Source of the DNA: Candidatus Bipolaricaulota bacterium
GTDB lineage: Bacteria > Bipolaricaulota > Bipolaricaulia > UBA7950 > UBA9294
Direction of reading: 5' to 3'
Assembly (NCBI GenBank): GCA_030606565.1
Contig: JAUWGE010000001.1
Span: 126,301-190,300, forward strand
DNA: 64,000 nt
Part shown: positions 51,440-59,857 of the stretch, one piece after another
Numbering within the stretch: position 1 is the stretch's first letter
Layout: each line of letters opens with the position of its first letter
The notes under the pieces: generated by a model
What the model was told of the DNA's origin: nothing
The model's input: only the letters and a program-made list of their open reading frames with translations
Databases searched by the model: none
Translations under genes and position numbers: made by a program

Positions 51440-52624
51440 ATGAAGAGGATTTTGACCCTGTTGGCGGTAGTATTGTTGGGGATCTCCCTGGTCGGGATGA
51501 TCGGCTTGGGGAACGGAAAGGTAGCTCTTGTGTTGGATGTCGGCGGACGAGGGGACCTCTCGTTCAACGACATGGGATTTTGGGGAGCGGCAAGGGCAGC
51601 CGAGGACTTCGGGTTGGAAGTCGTAGACGTCTCAAGCGCGACCCCGGCCGACTACCTGCCCAACATACAGGCAACGTCCGCATCCGGGGAGTACGATCTG
51701 ATCATCGGCGTGGGATTCCTGCTTGGCGATGCGATGAACGCCGTCGCACCCAACTACCCCGATCAGAAGTACGCCGCGATCGACGTGGACACGTTCACGG
51801 CCAACCAACCCAACATCATGAACCTGGTGTTCAAGGAAGAGCAGATGTCGGCGCTGGTCGGAGCCCTCGGCGCGATGGCCGCTGCGCACCACGGCTACCG
51901 CTACGTCGGAGCGGTCCTAGGAATGGAGATTCCCGTTCTGTTCCACTTCGAGGCTGGCTACCGCTTTGGGATGGACTGGGGTCTCCAGAAGTACATGGAG
52001 CATGAAGGACTCGCTGAGAAGCCGGAGGTCGGCCTTCTCTCTGTGTACACAGGATCATTCGATAACATTGCTCTCGGGAAATCCACCACAGAAGCACAAT
52101 TGGCGCAGGGTGCCATTGCGGTCTACAACGTCGCCGGCCCCTTGGGAATCGGTGACCTCGAGGCGATCACGGAGTACCACCTCAACGCCAGAACCGAGAC
52201 GGGACCTCCGTACTACTTCGGCGTCGACGCCAATCAGGACTGGATGGGTTTCGGTATGCACACCCTTGCCAGCGGGATGAAGCTCGTGGACGTCGCCGTG
52301 TACAAAGCGATCGAGTCGGTGGTGAACGGAACGTTCGTCGGCGGGTCCAACGTGTTCGAGTTGTCCAACGGCGGAGTCAAAATCAGCAAGGCCAAGGACT
52401 TACTTGACTCGATCGAAGCGGGTCTCAAGGGCAAGAGGATCGAATACGCGGATCAATACACGATTATCGAGAACTGGGCTGAGAATCGTAACACGGTTCC
52501 TGCCTGGATCTGGGAGGCGGTTGACGAGCTGGAAGCGGCGATTCTCGACGGGTCGATCGTGGTTCCGACCGCGAATACAACCGGTGAGATCAACGCAATC
52601 CGCGACAAGTATCCGCTGCTGTAA
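51440..52624 (+). CDS. BMP-family ABC transporter substrate-binding protein (nucleoside type)
   Basis: A signal peptide (MKRILTLLAVVLLGISLVGM) without lipobox Cys precedes a type I binding protein of the Bmp/PnrA family. Features include LVLDVGGRGDLSFNDMGFWG, DLIIGVGFLLGDAMNAVAPN, YPDQKYAAIDVDTF and GVDANQDWMG. PnrA-like members bind purine nucleosides. The pocket Asp (GRGDLSFND) and Trp/Phe residues agree with nucleoside recognition. It is followed by a terminator-like hairpin and then two permeases. With the phosphorylase and deaminase at 62-64 kb it supports nucleoside salvage. Confidence 0.88.
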   Translation: MKRILTLLAVVLLGISLVGMIGLGNGKVALVLDVGGRGDLSFNDMGFWGAARAAEDFGLEVVDVSSATPADYLPNIQATSASGEYDLIIGVGFLLGDAMNAVAPNYPDQKYAAIDVDTFTANQPNIMNLVFKEEQMSALVGALGAMAAAHHGYRYVGAVLGMEIPVLFHFEAGYRFGMDWGLQKYMEHEGLAEKPEVGLLSVYTGSFDNIALGKSTTEAQLAQGAIAVYNVAGPLGIGDLEAITEYHLNARTETGPPYYFGVDANQDWMGFGMHTLASGMKLVDVAVYKAIESVVNGTFVGGSNVFELSNGGVKISKAKDLLDSIEAGLKGKRIEYADQYTIIENWAENRNTVPAWIWEAVDELEAAILDGSIVVPTANTTGEINAIRDKYPLL

Positions 52625-52647
52625 TTGGTGTAACGATTCTAAATGAG

Positions 52648-52682
52648 GCGGGAGAATGGGAAATCCCTTCTCCCGCTTCTTT
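52648..52682 (+). terminator. Terminator between BMP receptor and permease genes
   Basis: GCGGGAGAA and TTCTCCCGC form a 9-bp stem (52648-52656/52668-52676) with an inner GGGA-AA-TCCC, followed by TTCTTT. It probably stops most transcripts after the receptor gene. Confidence 0.75.
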
Positions 52683-52708
52683 ATACCCCATACCCCCTGG
52701 GAGCACGG

Positions 52709-52843
52709 ATGAGTACCGAGATTTCTGAACCCGGGCTCCGATTGTTCGGTGCGACGAAACGCGCCTTGCCCGCGCTCAACCCAGCGCTTGAGTCCTTGTT
52801 GGCCGTCTTCGTTGGGCTGCTCATGGGCCGGTGTGACAAGTAA
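52709..52843 (+). pseudogene. Truncated duplicate of the permease N-terminus
   Basis: ATG 52709 opens a 44-codon frame whose product RLFGATKRALPALNPALESL followed by LAVFVGLLMG mirrors the start of the next gene (RLLRGVHRTLTGLHPALESL then LAALVGMAVG). It stops at TAA 52841-52843, 9 bp before the real permease ATG. A GGGAG ribosome site precedes it. It is most simply a remnant of a tandem duplication, though a short membrane peptide could still be made. Confidence 0.65.
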
Positions 52844-52852
52844 GGAGGGTGC

Positions 52853-54007
52853 ATGAGGGAGAACCAAGGGACATCTGAATCCCGTCTCTTGCGGGGTGTT
52901 CATCGAACCTTGACCGGGCTGCACCCGGCTTTGGAATCGCTCCTCGCTGCCTTGGTCGGCATGGCAGTCGGTGCCATCCTCATGCGTATCTGGGGTTACA
53001 ACCCTTGGAAGGCCTACGCTGCATTGTTTAGGGGCGCGTACGGAAGTGCCTTTGGGCGGGCAAGCTCACTCGCCCGTGGCGTTCCTCTCGTGTTTACGGC
53101 GATGACCTTCGCGATCTGCATGCGCGCTGGGATGTTCAACATCGGAGCCGAAGGTCAAGTCTTCTTGGGAGCCGCGGCCGCGATTACTGTGGCATTCTTC
53201 CACCTGCCCCCTGGACTTCACCTGATCGTCGGCCTCGTGTTTGCGATGATCGCCGGAGCGGCGTGGAGCATCGGTCCAGCGCTACTGAAGGTTACGCGCG
53301 GCGTTCACGAGGTCATCTCGACTATAATGTTCAACTGGATCGCACGATTCCTTGTGTTCTTCTTGGTTGTCAACGTGCTGGTTGACCCGCGTCGAGCCGA
53401 AAAGACTCTCAGCATACCGGTTTCCGCCCGCTTCCCGGTTCTCGTCTCTCGTACGGACCTTTCCTACTCAATCTTCCTCGCCATTGCTTTTGCTCTCGTG
53501 ATCTACTTCGTCCTTTGGCACACGGTGGTTGGCTACGAAATCCGGGCCGCAGGGCTTAATCCAACTGCAGCACGATACGGTGGTATCAACAGCAAGCGTA
53601 CGATACTTCTCAGCTTCATCCTCGGTGGAATCGGTGCCGGACTGGCAGGAGCCAGTATTGTGATGGGACAACCCCCTACTTACGCGATGTTCAGCGGTCT
53701 GCCAATGATCACGAATACCGGGTTCGACGGAATGGCCGTAGCTATGGTGGGCCGAAATCACCCGATCGGAATCCTTGTCGCTGCCGTCTTCTTCGGAGGG
53801 TTGACCGCAGGAGGCCGAACAATGCAGATCTTCGCATCAACACCTCTTGAGGTTGTACGCGTGGTCACAGGCGTCATCGTGATCACAATGGCGATTCCCG
53901 AACTGCTAAGGATCTTCCCCCGCATCAAAGGGGAACTTGTGAAGATCTTAGCCTTGATCCGAAAACTGCATCAGAAGCGTGCCTCACAATCAGAGGAGTC
54001 GCCCTAG
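52853..54007 (+). CDS. Nucleoside-type ABC transporter permease (BmpB/YufP-like, COG4603)
   Basis: The 384-residue permease has ~9 membrane segments. Family features are RMRIWGYNPWKAYAALFRGA-like positioning after the first helix, AGMFNIGAEGQVFLGAAAA, the coupling loop EIRAAGLNPTAARYGGI and GLPMITNTGFDGMAVAMVGRNHP. It is the first half of the pore for the BMP receptor. AAGGAGG precedes ATG 52853. A truncated copy of its N-terminus lies just upstream. Confidence 0.9.
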   Translation: MRENQGTSESRLLRGVHRTLTGLHPALESLLAALVGMAVGAILMRIWGYNPWKAYAALFRGAYGSAFGRASSLARGVPLVFTAMTFAICMRAGMFNIGAEGQVFLGAAAAITVAFFHLPPGLHLIVGLVFAMIAGAAWSIGPALLKVTRGVHEVISTIMFNWIARFLVFFLVVNVLVDPRRAEKTLSIPVSARFPVLVSRTDLSYSIFLAIAFALVIYFVLWHTVVGYEIRAAGLNPTAARYGGINSKRTILLSFILGGIGAGLAGASIVMGQPPTYAMFSGLPMITNTGFDGMAVAMVGRNHPIGILVAAVFFGGLTAGGRTMQIFASTPLEVVRVVTGVIVITMAIPELLRIFPRIKGELVKILALIRKLHQKRASQSEESP

Positions 54008-54016
54008 GGGGTCCAC

Positions 54017-54913
54017 ATGGACATAAGCCAAATCGGAAGTATCCTAATCATCACGCTGCATGCGATGGTTCCGATTTGCCTGACGGCGGTCGGCGAGATC
54101 ATCGGTGAGACCGCAGGCCTGTTTAATATTGGGTTGGAAGGAATCCTGCTCACAAGTGCCTTTACTGGGGTTCTCGGAGCCAAGGCAGGGGGCGCGGTGG
54201 TCGGACTCCTTGTTGGAATGGGCACAGGAGCGATCATCAGTCTCATCTTCTCCGTGATCAACACATATTGGAAGGGAAACCAGATGATCACAGGGATCGG
54301 GATCAATCTCTTTGCACTGGGGTTTGTTGCCTTTGGCCTGATCGTTCTCGGTTCTCCAGGATTCCATCCTGTGCCCCCAGAGGGACGCCTGGTCGCGATT
54401 CGGACGCCCTGGGGCAGACTCAGTCCGATTATCTTCGTCACGCTGATCGTCCCGTTTGTGGCTCACTGGTTTCTCAATCGAACGCGCGCCGGCCTGATCC
54501 TGAAGGCGACCGGAGAGAGTCCCGAAGCAGCGGACGTCGCCGGGATCCGCGTCAACTTGGTGCGCCTCCTTGCCACGACGTTCGGTGGTATTCTCGCCGG
54601 CCTTGCCGGGGCGTACATCAGCGTTTCATGGATCGGATCGGTCACAAAGCAGATCTCGGCGGGGCGTGGATTCATCTCCCTTGCCACAGTGGTGTTTAGC
54701 GGTTTGAATCCCCTTTTGGCCCTTCTCGGCGCCTTCGTGTTTGGCCTGTTTGAGAGTATTGCGATATGGATTCGCAATCTCCCAGCCGCACGTATGATTC
54801 CTTGGCAGTTTGTCGCCATGATTCCCTACGTGGTGACGCTGCTCGTCGTGTCGGGAGCGATCGGACGGGTTCGCTTTCCCAAATCCCTGGGGAAACCGTA
54901 CATCCGAGAGTAA
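54017..54913 (+). CDS. Nucleoside-type ABC transporter permease (COG1079)
   Basis: The 298-residue second permease has LTAVGEIIGETAGLFNIGLEGILLTSAF, LKATGESPEAADVAGIRVNLVR (coupling loop) and GRGFISLATVVFSGLNPLLA, all typical of the family. It starts 9 bp after the first permease gene. Its stop codon is only 3 bp from the stop of the ATPase gene, which lies on the opposite strand. Confidence 0.9.
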   Translation: MDISQIGSILIITLHAMVPICLTAVGEIIGETAGLFNIGLEGILLTSAFTGVLGAKAGGAVVGLLVGMGTGAIISLIFSVINTYWKGNQMITGIGINLFALGFVAFGLIVLGSPGFHPVPPEGRLVAIRTPWGRLSPIIFVTLIVPFVAHWFLNRTRAGLILKATGESPEAADVAGIRVNLVRLLATTFGGILAGLAGAYISVSWIGSVTKQISAGRGFISLATVVFSGLNPLLALLGAFVFGLFESIAIWIRNLPAARMIPWQFVAMIPYVVTLLVVSGAIGRVRFPKSLGKPYIRE

Positions 54914-54916
54914 GGG

Positions 54917-56500
54917 CTAGCTCCTCACACCGGCCATAAGTGAGCCAACCTCTGCCCGGTTCGCTCCCTTTCCCTCGACAATGGCTACCATCTCTCCTTC
55001 AAACATGACACCTATGCGATCCGATAGGGACATCACCTCATCTAAGTCTTCAGAGACGAGGAGGATCGCTGAGCCCTCTTCCCGCAGACTCATGAACAGA
55101 TTCCACGTTTGGTTTAGAGCCTTAGTATCGAGTCCCTCTGTGGGGTGAACCGCTATGAGCACCCTTGGCCTTCTCCAGGTCTCACGAGCGAGGATGAGAC
55201 GTTGAATATTCCCGCCTGATAGGATCCTCGTCTCCGTTCTCCACAGATCAGGCACAATGGCATTGAAGTTCGAGATCAGTTCTTTTGAGTGTTCCGTAAT
55301 CCGCGCCCTCCTCAAGATACCACTACTGGAAAACGGAGAGGTTCTATAATCCTTCAGCATAACGTTCTCAGCAACGGTCATCCCTTCGATGACCCCGGCC
55401 TCGCGACGCTTTTCCGGAATGTGTGAAACCCCAGCCTTGATGAACTCGCGCGGCGGGCAGTTGGTCATATCTTTTCCAAACAGGTGGACCCGTCCCTGTG
55501 TGGCACGCCGCAACCCAGTAACGACCTCCACCAACTCGGACTGACCGTTCCCTGCAACGCCGGCGATCCCAAAGATCTCTCCTGCGTGTAGGTTAAAGGA
55601 GACACCACGTAGCGCCAATCTGCGTTCGGCACCAAGAGCGTGTACACCCTGAACCTCCAACACTACTTTCTCGGATCTATTTGTCTCCCGTTCAAGATGG
55701 ATCGGAGTATGCTTGCCGAAGACCCACTGTGTCAGTTCGGCCTCGCTTGTCTTTGAAGCCATCGTCGTCCCCATCATCTTGCCCAACTTGAGAACGGTCA
55801 CCCGGTCGGAGACCTTCATCACTTCCTTCATCTTGTGAGTGATAAACACGATCCCATACTCTGCTTGGGTCATACCCCGAAGGACGGCAAATAGGCTGTC
55901 CGCCTCTTCCGGCGTCAGCAGGGAGGTCGGTTCATCCAGGATGAGAACCTCAGGATTGTGATAAAGGACCTTCATGATCTCTACCCTCTGCTGCTCCCCA
56001 GCAGAGAGGTCTTCGATTCTCGCGCTGGGATCGACCTTAAGGCCGAATCGTGCTGAAAGCTCCCTTAACCTCTCCTCAATTCGGGAAAGAGGCACGGTGA
56101 ACCCGCCATCAGATAGACCAAGTGCAACGTTCTGCGCTACTGTGAACGGCCGGACAAGCATCAGTTCTTGATGAACCATACCTATCCCGTAGGCGAGGCC
56201 ATCCCTCGGTGACTTGAAGAAGACCTTCTTACCTTTCACATAGATATGCCCGCTTGAAGGAAGGTAAAATCCAGAGAGGATATTGGCTATCACTGTTTTT
56301 CCAGCCCCATTCTCCCCCAGGAGGGTGTGAACCTCACCTGCCCTGACATCAAAATCTATGTGATCCAGTATGAGGTGTTCCCAAACCCCGGGGAAACCTT
56401 TCGAGACCCCCTTCGCTTCTAGGAGGATCCTCCCCTTAGAAGAGCGCTGTTCAGTCTCGTCTTTTAACCGCGTTTCTTCTTCTTCAATCTTTCCTGGCAC
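54917..56500 (-). CDS. Nucleoside-type ABC transporter ATPase (COG3845, YufO-like)
   Basis: The 527-residue protein contains two fused ATPase domains. The first has Walker A GENGAGKTV, signature LSAGEQQRVEIMKVLY and Walker B VLILDEPTSLLTP. The second has the degenerate P-loop GVAGNGQSELVEVVTG, SHIPEKRREAGVI and signature LSGGNIQRLILARE. This duplication is typical of RbsA/YufO ATPases that pair with COG4603/COG1079 permeases. It is encoded opposite and convergent to them. Start GTG 56500 follows AAGGGG. A TATACT box lies about 65 bp upstream without a clear -35. Confidence 0.9.
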   Translation of the reverse strand: MPGKIEEEETRLKDETEQRSSKGRILLEAKGVSKGFPGVWEHLILDHIDFDVRAGEVHTLLGENGAGKTVIANILSGFYLPSSGHIYVKGKKVFFKSPRDGLAYGIGMVHQELMLVRPFTVAQNVALGLSDGGFTVPLSRIEERLRELSARFGLKVDPSARIEDLSAGEQQRVEIMKVLYHNPEVLILDEPTSLLTPEEADSLFAVLRGMTQAEYGIVFITHKMKEVMKVSDRVTVLKLGKMMGTTMASKTSEAELTQWVFGKHTPIHLERETNRSEKVVLEVQGVHALGAERRLALRGVSFNLHAGEIFGIAGVAGNGQSELVEVVTGLRRATQGRVHLFGKDMTNCPPREFIKAGVSHIPEKRREAGVIEGMTVAENVMLKDYRTSPFSSSGILRRARITEHSKELISNFNAIVPDLWRTETRILSGGNIQRLILARETWRRPRVLIAVHPTEGLDTKALNQTWNLFMSLREEGSAILLVSEDLDEVMSLSDRIGVMFEGEMVAIVEGKGANRAEVGSLMAGVRS

Positions 56501-56593
56501 AGTTCACTGCCCCTTGGTTAAAATTCCACTTTTCAGTAAAGGCTCCTTACGTCTTATAAGTATAGCGCAAAGACTTCCGCGAGGTATGTACGG

Positions 56594-56622
56594 TTGACTT
56601 ATCCTCCAGCAGAGCCTATGAT
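56594..56622 (+). promoter_or_regulatory. Sigma-70 promoter of the PhnD-like operon
   Basis: TTGACT (56594-56599), 17 nt and TATGAT (56617-56622), about 90 bp before the receptor gene. The leader contains a small GGTG...CACC hairpin with a CCCTC/GAGGG core. Confidence 0.7.
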
Positions 56623-56715
56623 GGTGTTATCAATATCACATCGGGGGTGGCATATCGAACAGAAAGTGAAGGTGACACCCTCGGAGGGCACCGTAAACTT
56701 CTAGGAGGTGGCAGT

Positions 56716-57723
56716 ATGCGTAGGATAGTGGTTTTGGCACTAGTGGCCATTTTGGCACTAGGAATCCTGGGTTGGGCACAAGTGGGATCAAGCCCAGATA
56801 ACCCAATCTACATGCTCCTTGTTCCCTCGACCGAGGGGGCAACCGTCGAGGCAGTTGGAAAGGCTATCGCCGAGGACCTGTTCGAGATGACCGGCCTGTA
56901 CATCGTGGCAAGCCTTCAAGCCGACTACACGGCGATGATCGAGGCGTTTGCTGCATCGGAAGGAGACACGTGCGGCTTCCCGACGACCGACCAGTACATC
57001 CGGATCTACAACCGAACGGGCGGGAACGTCTCCCCGCGGCTTGCTGCTGAGCGCTATGGAAATGATTACTACTTTGCTAGCGTCTATGCCCGCCGCGACT
57101 CCGGGATCGAAACGCTGGAGGATATGAACGGCAAGATCTGGATCTACAACGAGACAGGCTCTACATCCGGCTACGTCCTTCCACACGACGTATTCGAAGT
57201 CAACGGAATCACCGTCGGTAGCGTTGTGGAGAGTGGGGGGCACACGAACTCCATGGTGGCGTTGATCGAGAGACAGGGCGACTTCTGCACCGGCTACGGC
57301 TCCCCGCCGCTCTCACCGGGATGGGTAAATGCGATCGCGCCAGACTTCCGTTGGCAGTATGGAATGGATCCGGAGATGTGGATTTGGGACCAGGCGCTCG
57401 GTGAACTCTACGCTCCGGGAGTGCGGGGGGTCTGCGTCGACCTGCGCCGCGCCGTCCGCAAGATTTACGATCTTGAGAACGTGCTGACGGATATCGGCGT
57501 CGTCATGACCTTCGGCCCGGTCCCGAACGACTGCCTCTGCTTCGGTCCAGGCTTCCCGGAGGACATCGCTGACATCATCGTCGAGGCGGTTAAGACCCAC
57601 ATCGCCACTGAGGAAGGGCTGGCCCTGTGGAATGACCCGAACTTCTACGAGTGGACCGCTGTCTCCGAGATCACCGATTCCTACTACGACTCCTACCGCG
57701 ATCTTCTTGGGATCGAGAAGTAG
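56716..57723 (+). CDS. PhnD-like phosphate/phosphonate/phosphite ABC transporter receptor
   Basis: A signal peptide (to about LGWAQ, residue 22) precedes a 335-residue type II binding protein of the PhnD family: YMLLVPSTEGATVEAVGKAI, ADYTAMIEAFAASEGDTCGF, RRDSGIETLEDMNGK, TSGYVLPHDVFEVNGI and SGGHTNSMVALIERQGDFCTG. Four Cys in the mature protein suggest disulfides. The ligand pocket Ser/Thr-Ser (GSTSGY) is kept, which fits an anionic phosphorus compound, though the exact ligand is open. ATG 56716 follows AGGAGG. Confidence 0.82.
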   Translation: MRRIVVLALVAILALGILGWAQVGSSPDNPIYMLLVPSTEGATVEAVGKAIAEDLFEMTGLYIVASLQADYTAMIEAFAASEGDTCGFPTTDQYIRIYNRTGGNVSPRLAAERYGNDYYFASVYARRDSGIETLEDMNGKIWIYNETGSTSGYVLPHDVFEVNGITVGSVVESGGHTNSMVALIERQGDFCTGYGSPPLSPGWVNAIAPDFRWQYGMDPEMWIWDQALGELYAPGVRGVCVDLRRAVRKIYDLENVLTDIGVVMTFGPVPNDCLCFGPGFPEDIADIIVEAVKTHIATEEGLALWNDPNFYEWTAVSEITDSYYDSYRDLLGIEK

Positions 57724-57757
57724 GAGTCTGCGATAACGCGGAAAACGAGCCAAGATA

Positions 57758-57789
57758 GCGGGAGGGGAAAATCCCCTCCCGCTTTTTTT
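57758..57789 (+). terminator. Strong terminator between PhnD-like and PhnC-like genes
   Basis: GCGGGAGGGG and CCCCTCCCGC (57758-57767/57773-57782) form a perfect 10-bp stem followed by seven T. Only read-through should reach the ATPase and permeases. Confidence 0.9.
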
Positions 57790-57809
57790 ATAGGGCTAAA
57801 GGATTGATC

Positions 57810-58580
57810 ATGGCCGATCACTTAGTAGTTGAGCACCTGACCAAGGTCTATGAGCGCGGTGATGTTCTCGCCCTGGACGATATCTCCTTCTCGGTGGAAA
57901 AAGGCGAGTTCCTCGTTCTCATCGGTCTATCAGGTTCCGGGAAATCGACGCTTCTTCGCTGCATCAACCGGCTGATCGAGCCGACAGCAGGAAAAGTTTA
58001 CTTTGACGGGATCGACGTCACGGCCGCATCATCTCGAGATCTGCGCCAATTGCGACGCCGCATGGCAATGATCTTTCAGCAATTCAACCTGGTGAGACGC
58101 TCGTCAGTGCTCACAAACGTCCTTTCCGGACGGTTGGGATACGTCAACCCTTGGCTGTCGGCCACCCACCAGTTTCCCCATTCTGAGATCAAGATGGCGA
58201 TGGCCAATCTCGAGCGGGTGGGGATCCCAGAGCAGGCCTACAAGCGTGCGGACGAACTCTCCGGCGGACAACAGCAGCGGGTCGGTATTGCCCGCGCCCT
58301 GATGCAGACGCCAGAGTTGCTCATGGCCGATGAGCCGGTCTCGGCGCTCGACCCCGCCACCTCCCACTCCGTGATGCGCTACCTGGAACTGATGAATCGT
58401 GAAGACGGGGTCACCGTGCTCGCCAGTCTCCACTTCCTTTCCCTTGCGCGCCGTTATGGAACCCGCATCCTCGCCCTAAAGGACGGGAAGATCGTGTACG
58501 AAGGACTCCCCTCCGAGATCGACGAGGCGCGCTTCAAGGAGATCTATGGCGAAGAGGCCGAGCAGGTTGAAGTCCACTAA
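57810..58580 (+). CDS. phnC: Phosphonate-type ABC transporter ATPase (PhnC-like)
   Basis: The 256-residue ATPase has Walker A GLSGSGKST, the PhnC-specific RRRMAMIFQQFNLVRRSSVLTNVLSGRLGY, signature LSGGQQQRVGIARALM and Walker [24 protein letters not shown] 57810 follows AAAGGA. It overlaps the first permease by 35 nt. The context (PhnD-like receptor, two PhnE-like permeases) gives a complete PhnCDE-type importer, without lyase genes, so phosphate, phosphite or phosphonate are all possible. Confidence 0.92.
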   Translation: MADHLVVEHLTKVYERGDVLALDDISFSVEKGEFLVLIGLSGSGKSTLLRCINRLIEPTAGKVYFDGIDVTAASSRDLRQLRRRMAMIFQQFNLVRRSSVLTNVLSGRLGYVNPWLSATHQFPHSEIKMAMANLERVGIPEQAYKRADELSGGQQQRVGIARALMQTPELLMADEPVSALDPATSHSVMRYLELMNREDGVTVLASLHFLSLARRYGTRILALKDGKIVYEGLPSEIDEARFKEIYGEEAEQVEVH

Positions 58581-59856
58581 GGCGAACAGCCTCCTAACAC
58601 GGTTGGGGGCGATAAGACCAAGGCTATTCGCTTTTCTATTGGACTGGGCATCGTGGGGATATGTGGCCTACGCCGTCATGTTTCTCATCAATCGCTACTG
58701 GTTCGTTCGCTACGTGAACTTCTACGGCACGTTGACCCTCCCACCCTGGGGTTGGCCCCTCGTCGTCCTTGCGACCCTCGAGCTAGTGGTGCTCAGCCAT
58801 GCCTTCGGACACAGCATCGGGTTGAGCCTATTCGGACTGGAGTTGCTCACTCACTCACATCGCTTCCCAACAGTGCGGGACCGAGCCAGCCGTTACCTAT
58901 GGTGGCACGCCTCGGCCCTTTTACTTCCGGTCAGCCTGTGGCGATCAGGGCGGGAGTGCCTCTTACTCCACGACGTTCGATCAAAGACATGCATGGTGCC
59001 CCTCGCCGAGGTGAAGGACGAGCTTCCTGTAACCAAACCACGACCGTGGTACCTGACGAATCGCGGCTTGATGACGGTTGCTCTTATCGGGCTCACCTTC
59101 TGGGTCGGATGGCTGACAACGCAGATCAACCTGCAGCGCCTCTTCAGCCGCGCTCCCAAATCGGCTTACCTGTGGAAGGCGCTTGTCACACCCGATTTTG
59201 AACACCTCGCCATGCCTGACCCGGAGCTAAAGGACTCGATCATGGGGGGGATGCTCGAGTCGATCTTCATGGCCCTGTTGGCCACGATCTTCGGAGGTCT
59301 TATCGCCTTCCCTTTAAGTTTCCTTGGGGCACGCAACATCATGGGGTTCAGTCCACTCGGTTGGCTGATCTTCACGCTGGCGCGCGCGTTCTTCAACGTC
59401 TTCCGATCGATCGAGTCGATCCTGTGGGCGGTCGTCTTCGCGGTGTGGGTCGGGTTCGGCCCGTTTGCTGGCGTATTGGCATTGACGATTCACACCATCG
59501 CCGCGCTAGGTAAACTTTATTCAGAACAGGTCGAGTCGATCGATCCTGGACCCTTAGAGGCGATTGCTGCCACCGGCGCCCGCCGCTGGCAGGTCGTCCT
59601 CTACGGGGTCATCCCACAGATTATCCCCTCCTACCTCGCCTTCTCCCTCTACCGTTGGGACATCAACGTGCGCATGTCCACGGTGATCGCTCTCGTCGGT
59701 GGGGGTGGGATCGGGCGCATTCTTTTCTACTACAAGGGGCAGGTGGGGCGCCTCTCAAACGCGTGGAATCAGGTGGGAGCAGTGGTCTTTACCATAGTCG
59801 CTGTGGTCTGGCTACTCGACTATATCAGCGGCCGCGTGAGGGAGAAGATCATCTAG
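58546..59856 (+). CDS. PhnE-like permease with N-terminal RDD-like domain
   Basis: The 436-residue protein joins two modules. Residues ~22-160 look like an RDD membrane domain: RPRLFAFLLDWASWGYVAY, HAFGHSIGLSLFGLELLTH, RDRASRYLWWHASALLLPVS. Residues ~180-436 are a PhnE permease: MLESIFMALLATIFGGLIAF, FRSIESILWAVVFAVWVGFG, SEQVESIDPGPLEAIAATGA (coupling loop) and NVRMSTVIALVGGGGIG. Usual PhnE proteins have ~260-280 residues, so the N-terminal extension is extra. The terminal basic Asp-Asp motif of RDD is weaker here than in its paralogue. The start overlaps phnC. Confidence 0.85.
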   Translation: MAKRPSRLKSTKANSLLTRLGAIRPRLFAFLLDWASWGYVAYAVMFLINRYWFVRYVNFYGTLTLPPWGWPLVVLATLELVVLSHAFGHSIGLSLFGLELLTHSHRFPTVRDRASRYLWWHASALLLPVSLWRSGRECLLLHDVRSKTCMVPLAEVKDELPVTKPRPWYLTNRGLMTVALIGLTFWVGWLTTQINLQRLFSRAPKSAYLWKALVTPDFEHLAMPDPELKDSIMGGMLESIFMALLATIFGGLIAFPLSFLGARNIMGFSPLGWLIFTLARAFFNVFRSIESILWAVVFAVWVGFGPFAGVLALTIHTIAALGKLYSEQVESIDPGPLEAIAATGARRWQVVLYGVIPQIIPSYLAFSLYRWDINVRMSTVIALVGGGGIGRILFYYKGQVGRLSNAWNQVGAVVFTIVAVVWLLDYISGRVREKII

Positions 59857-59857
59857 G

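Noticed and set aside
51385-52005. Long plus-strand frame overlapping the start of the BMP receptor gene
   Set aside because: Its composition is Arg/Gly/Pro-rich, as expected for an out-of-frame reading of a GC-rich gene; the overlapping frame has a clear signal peptide and family motifs.
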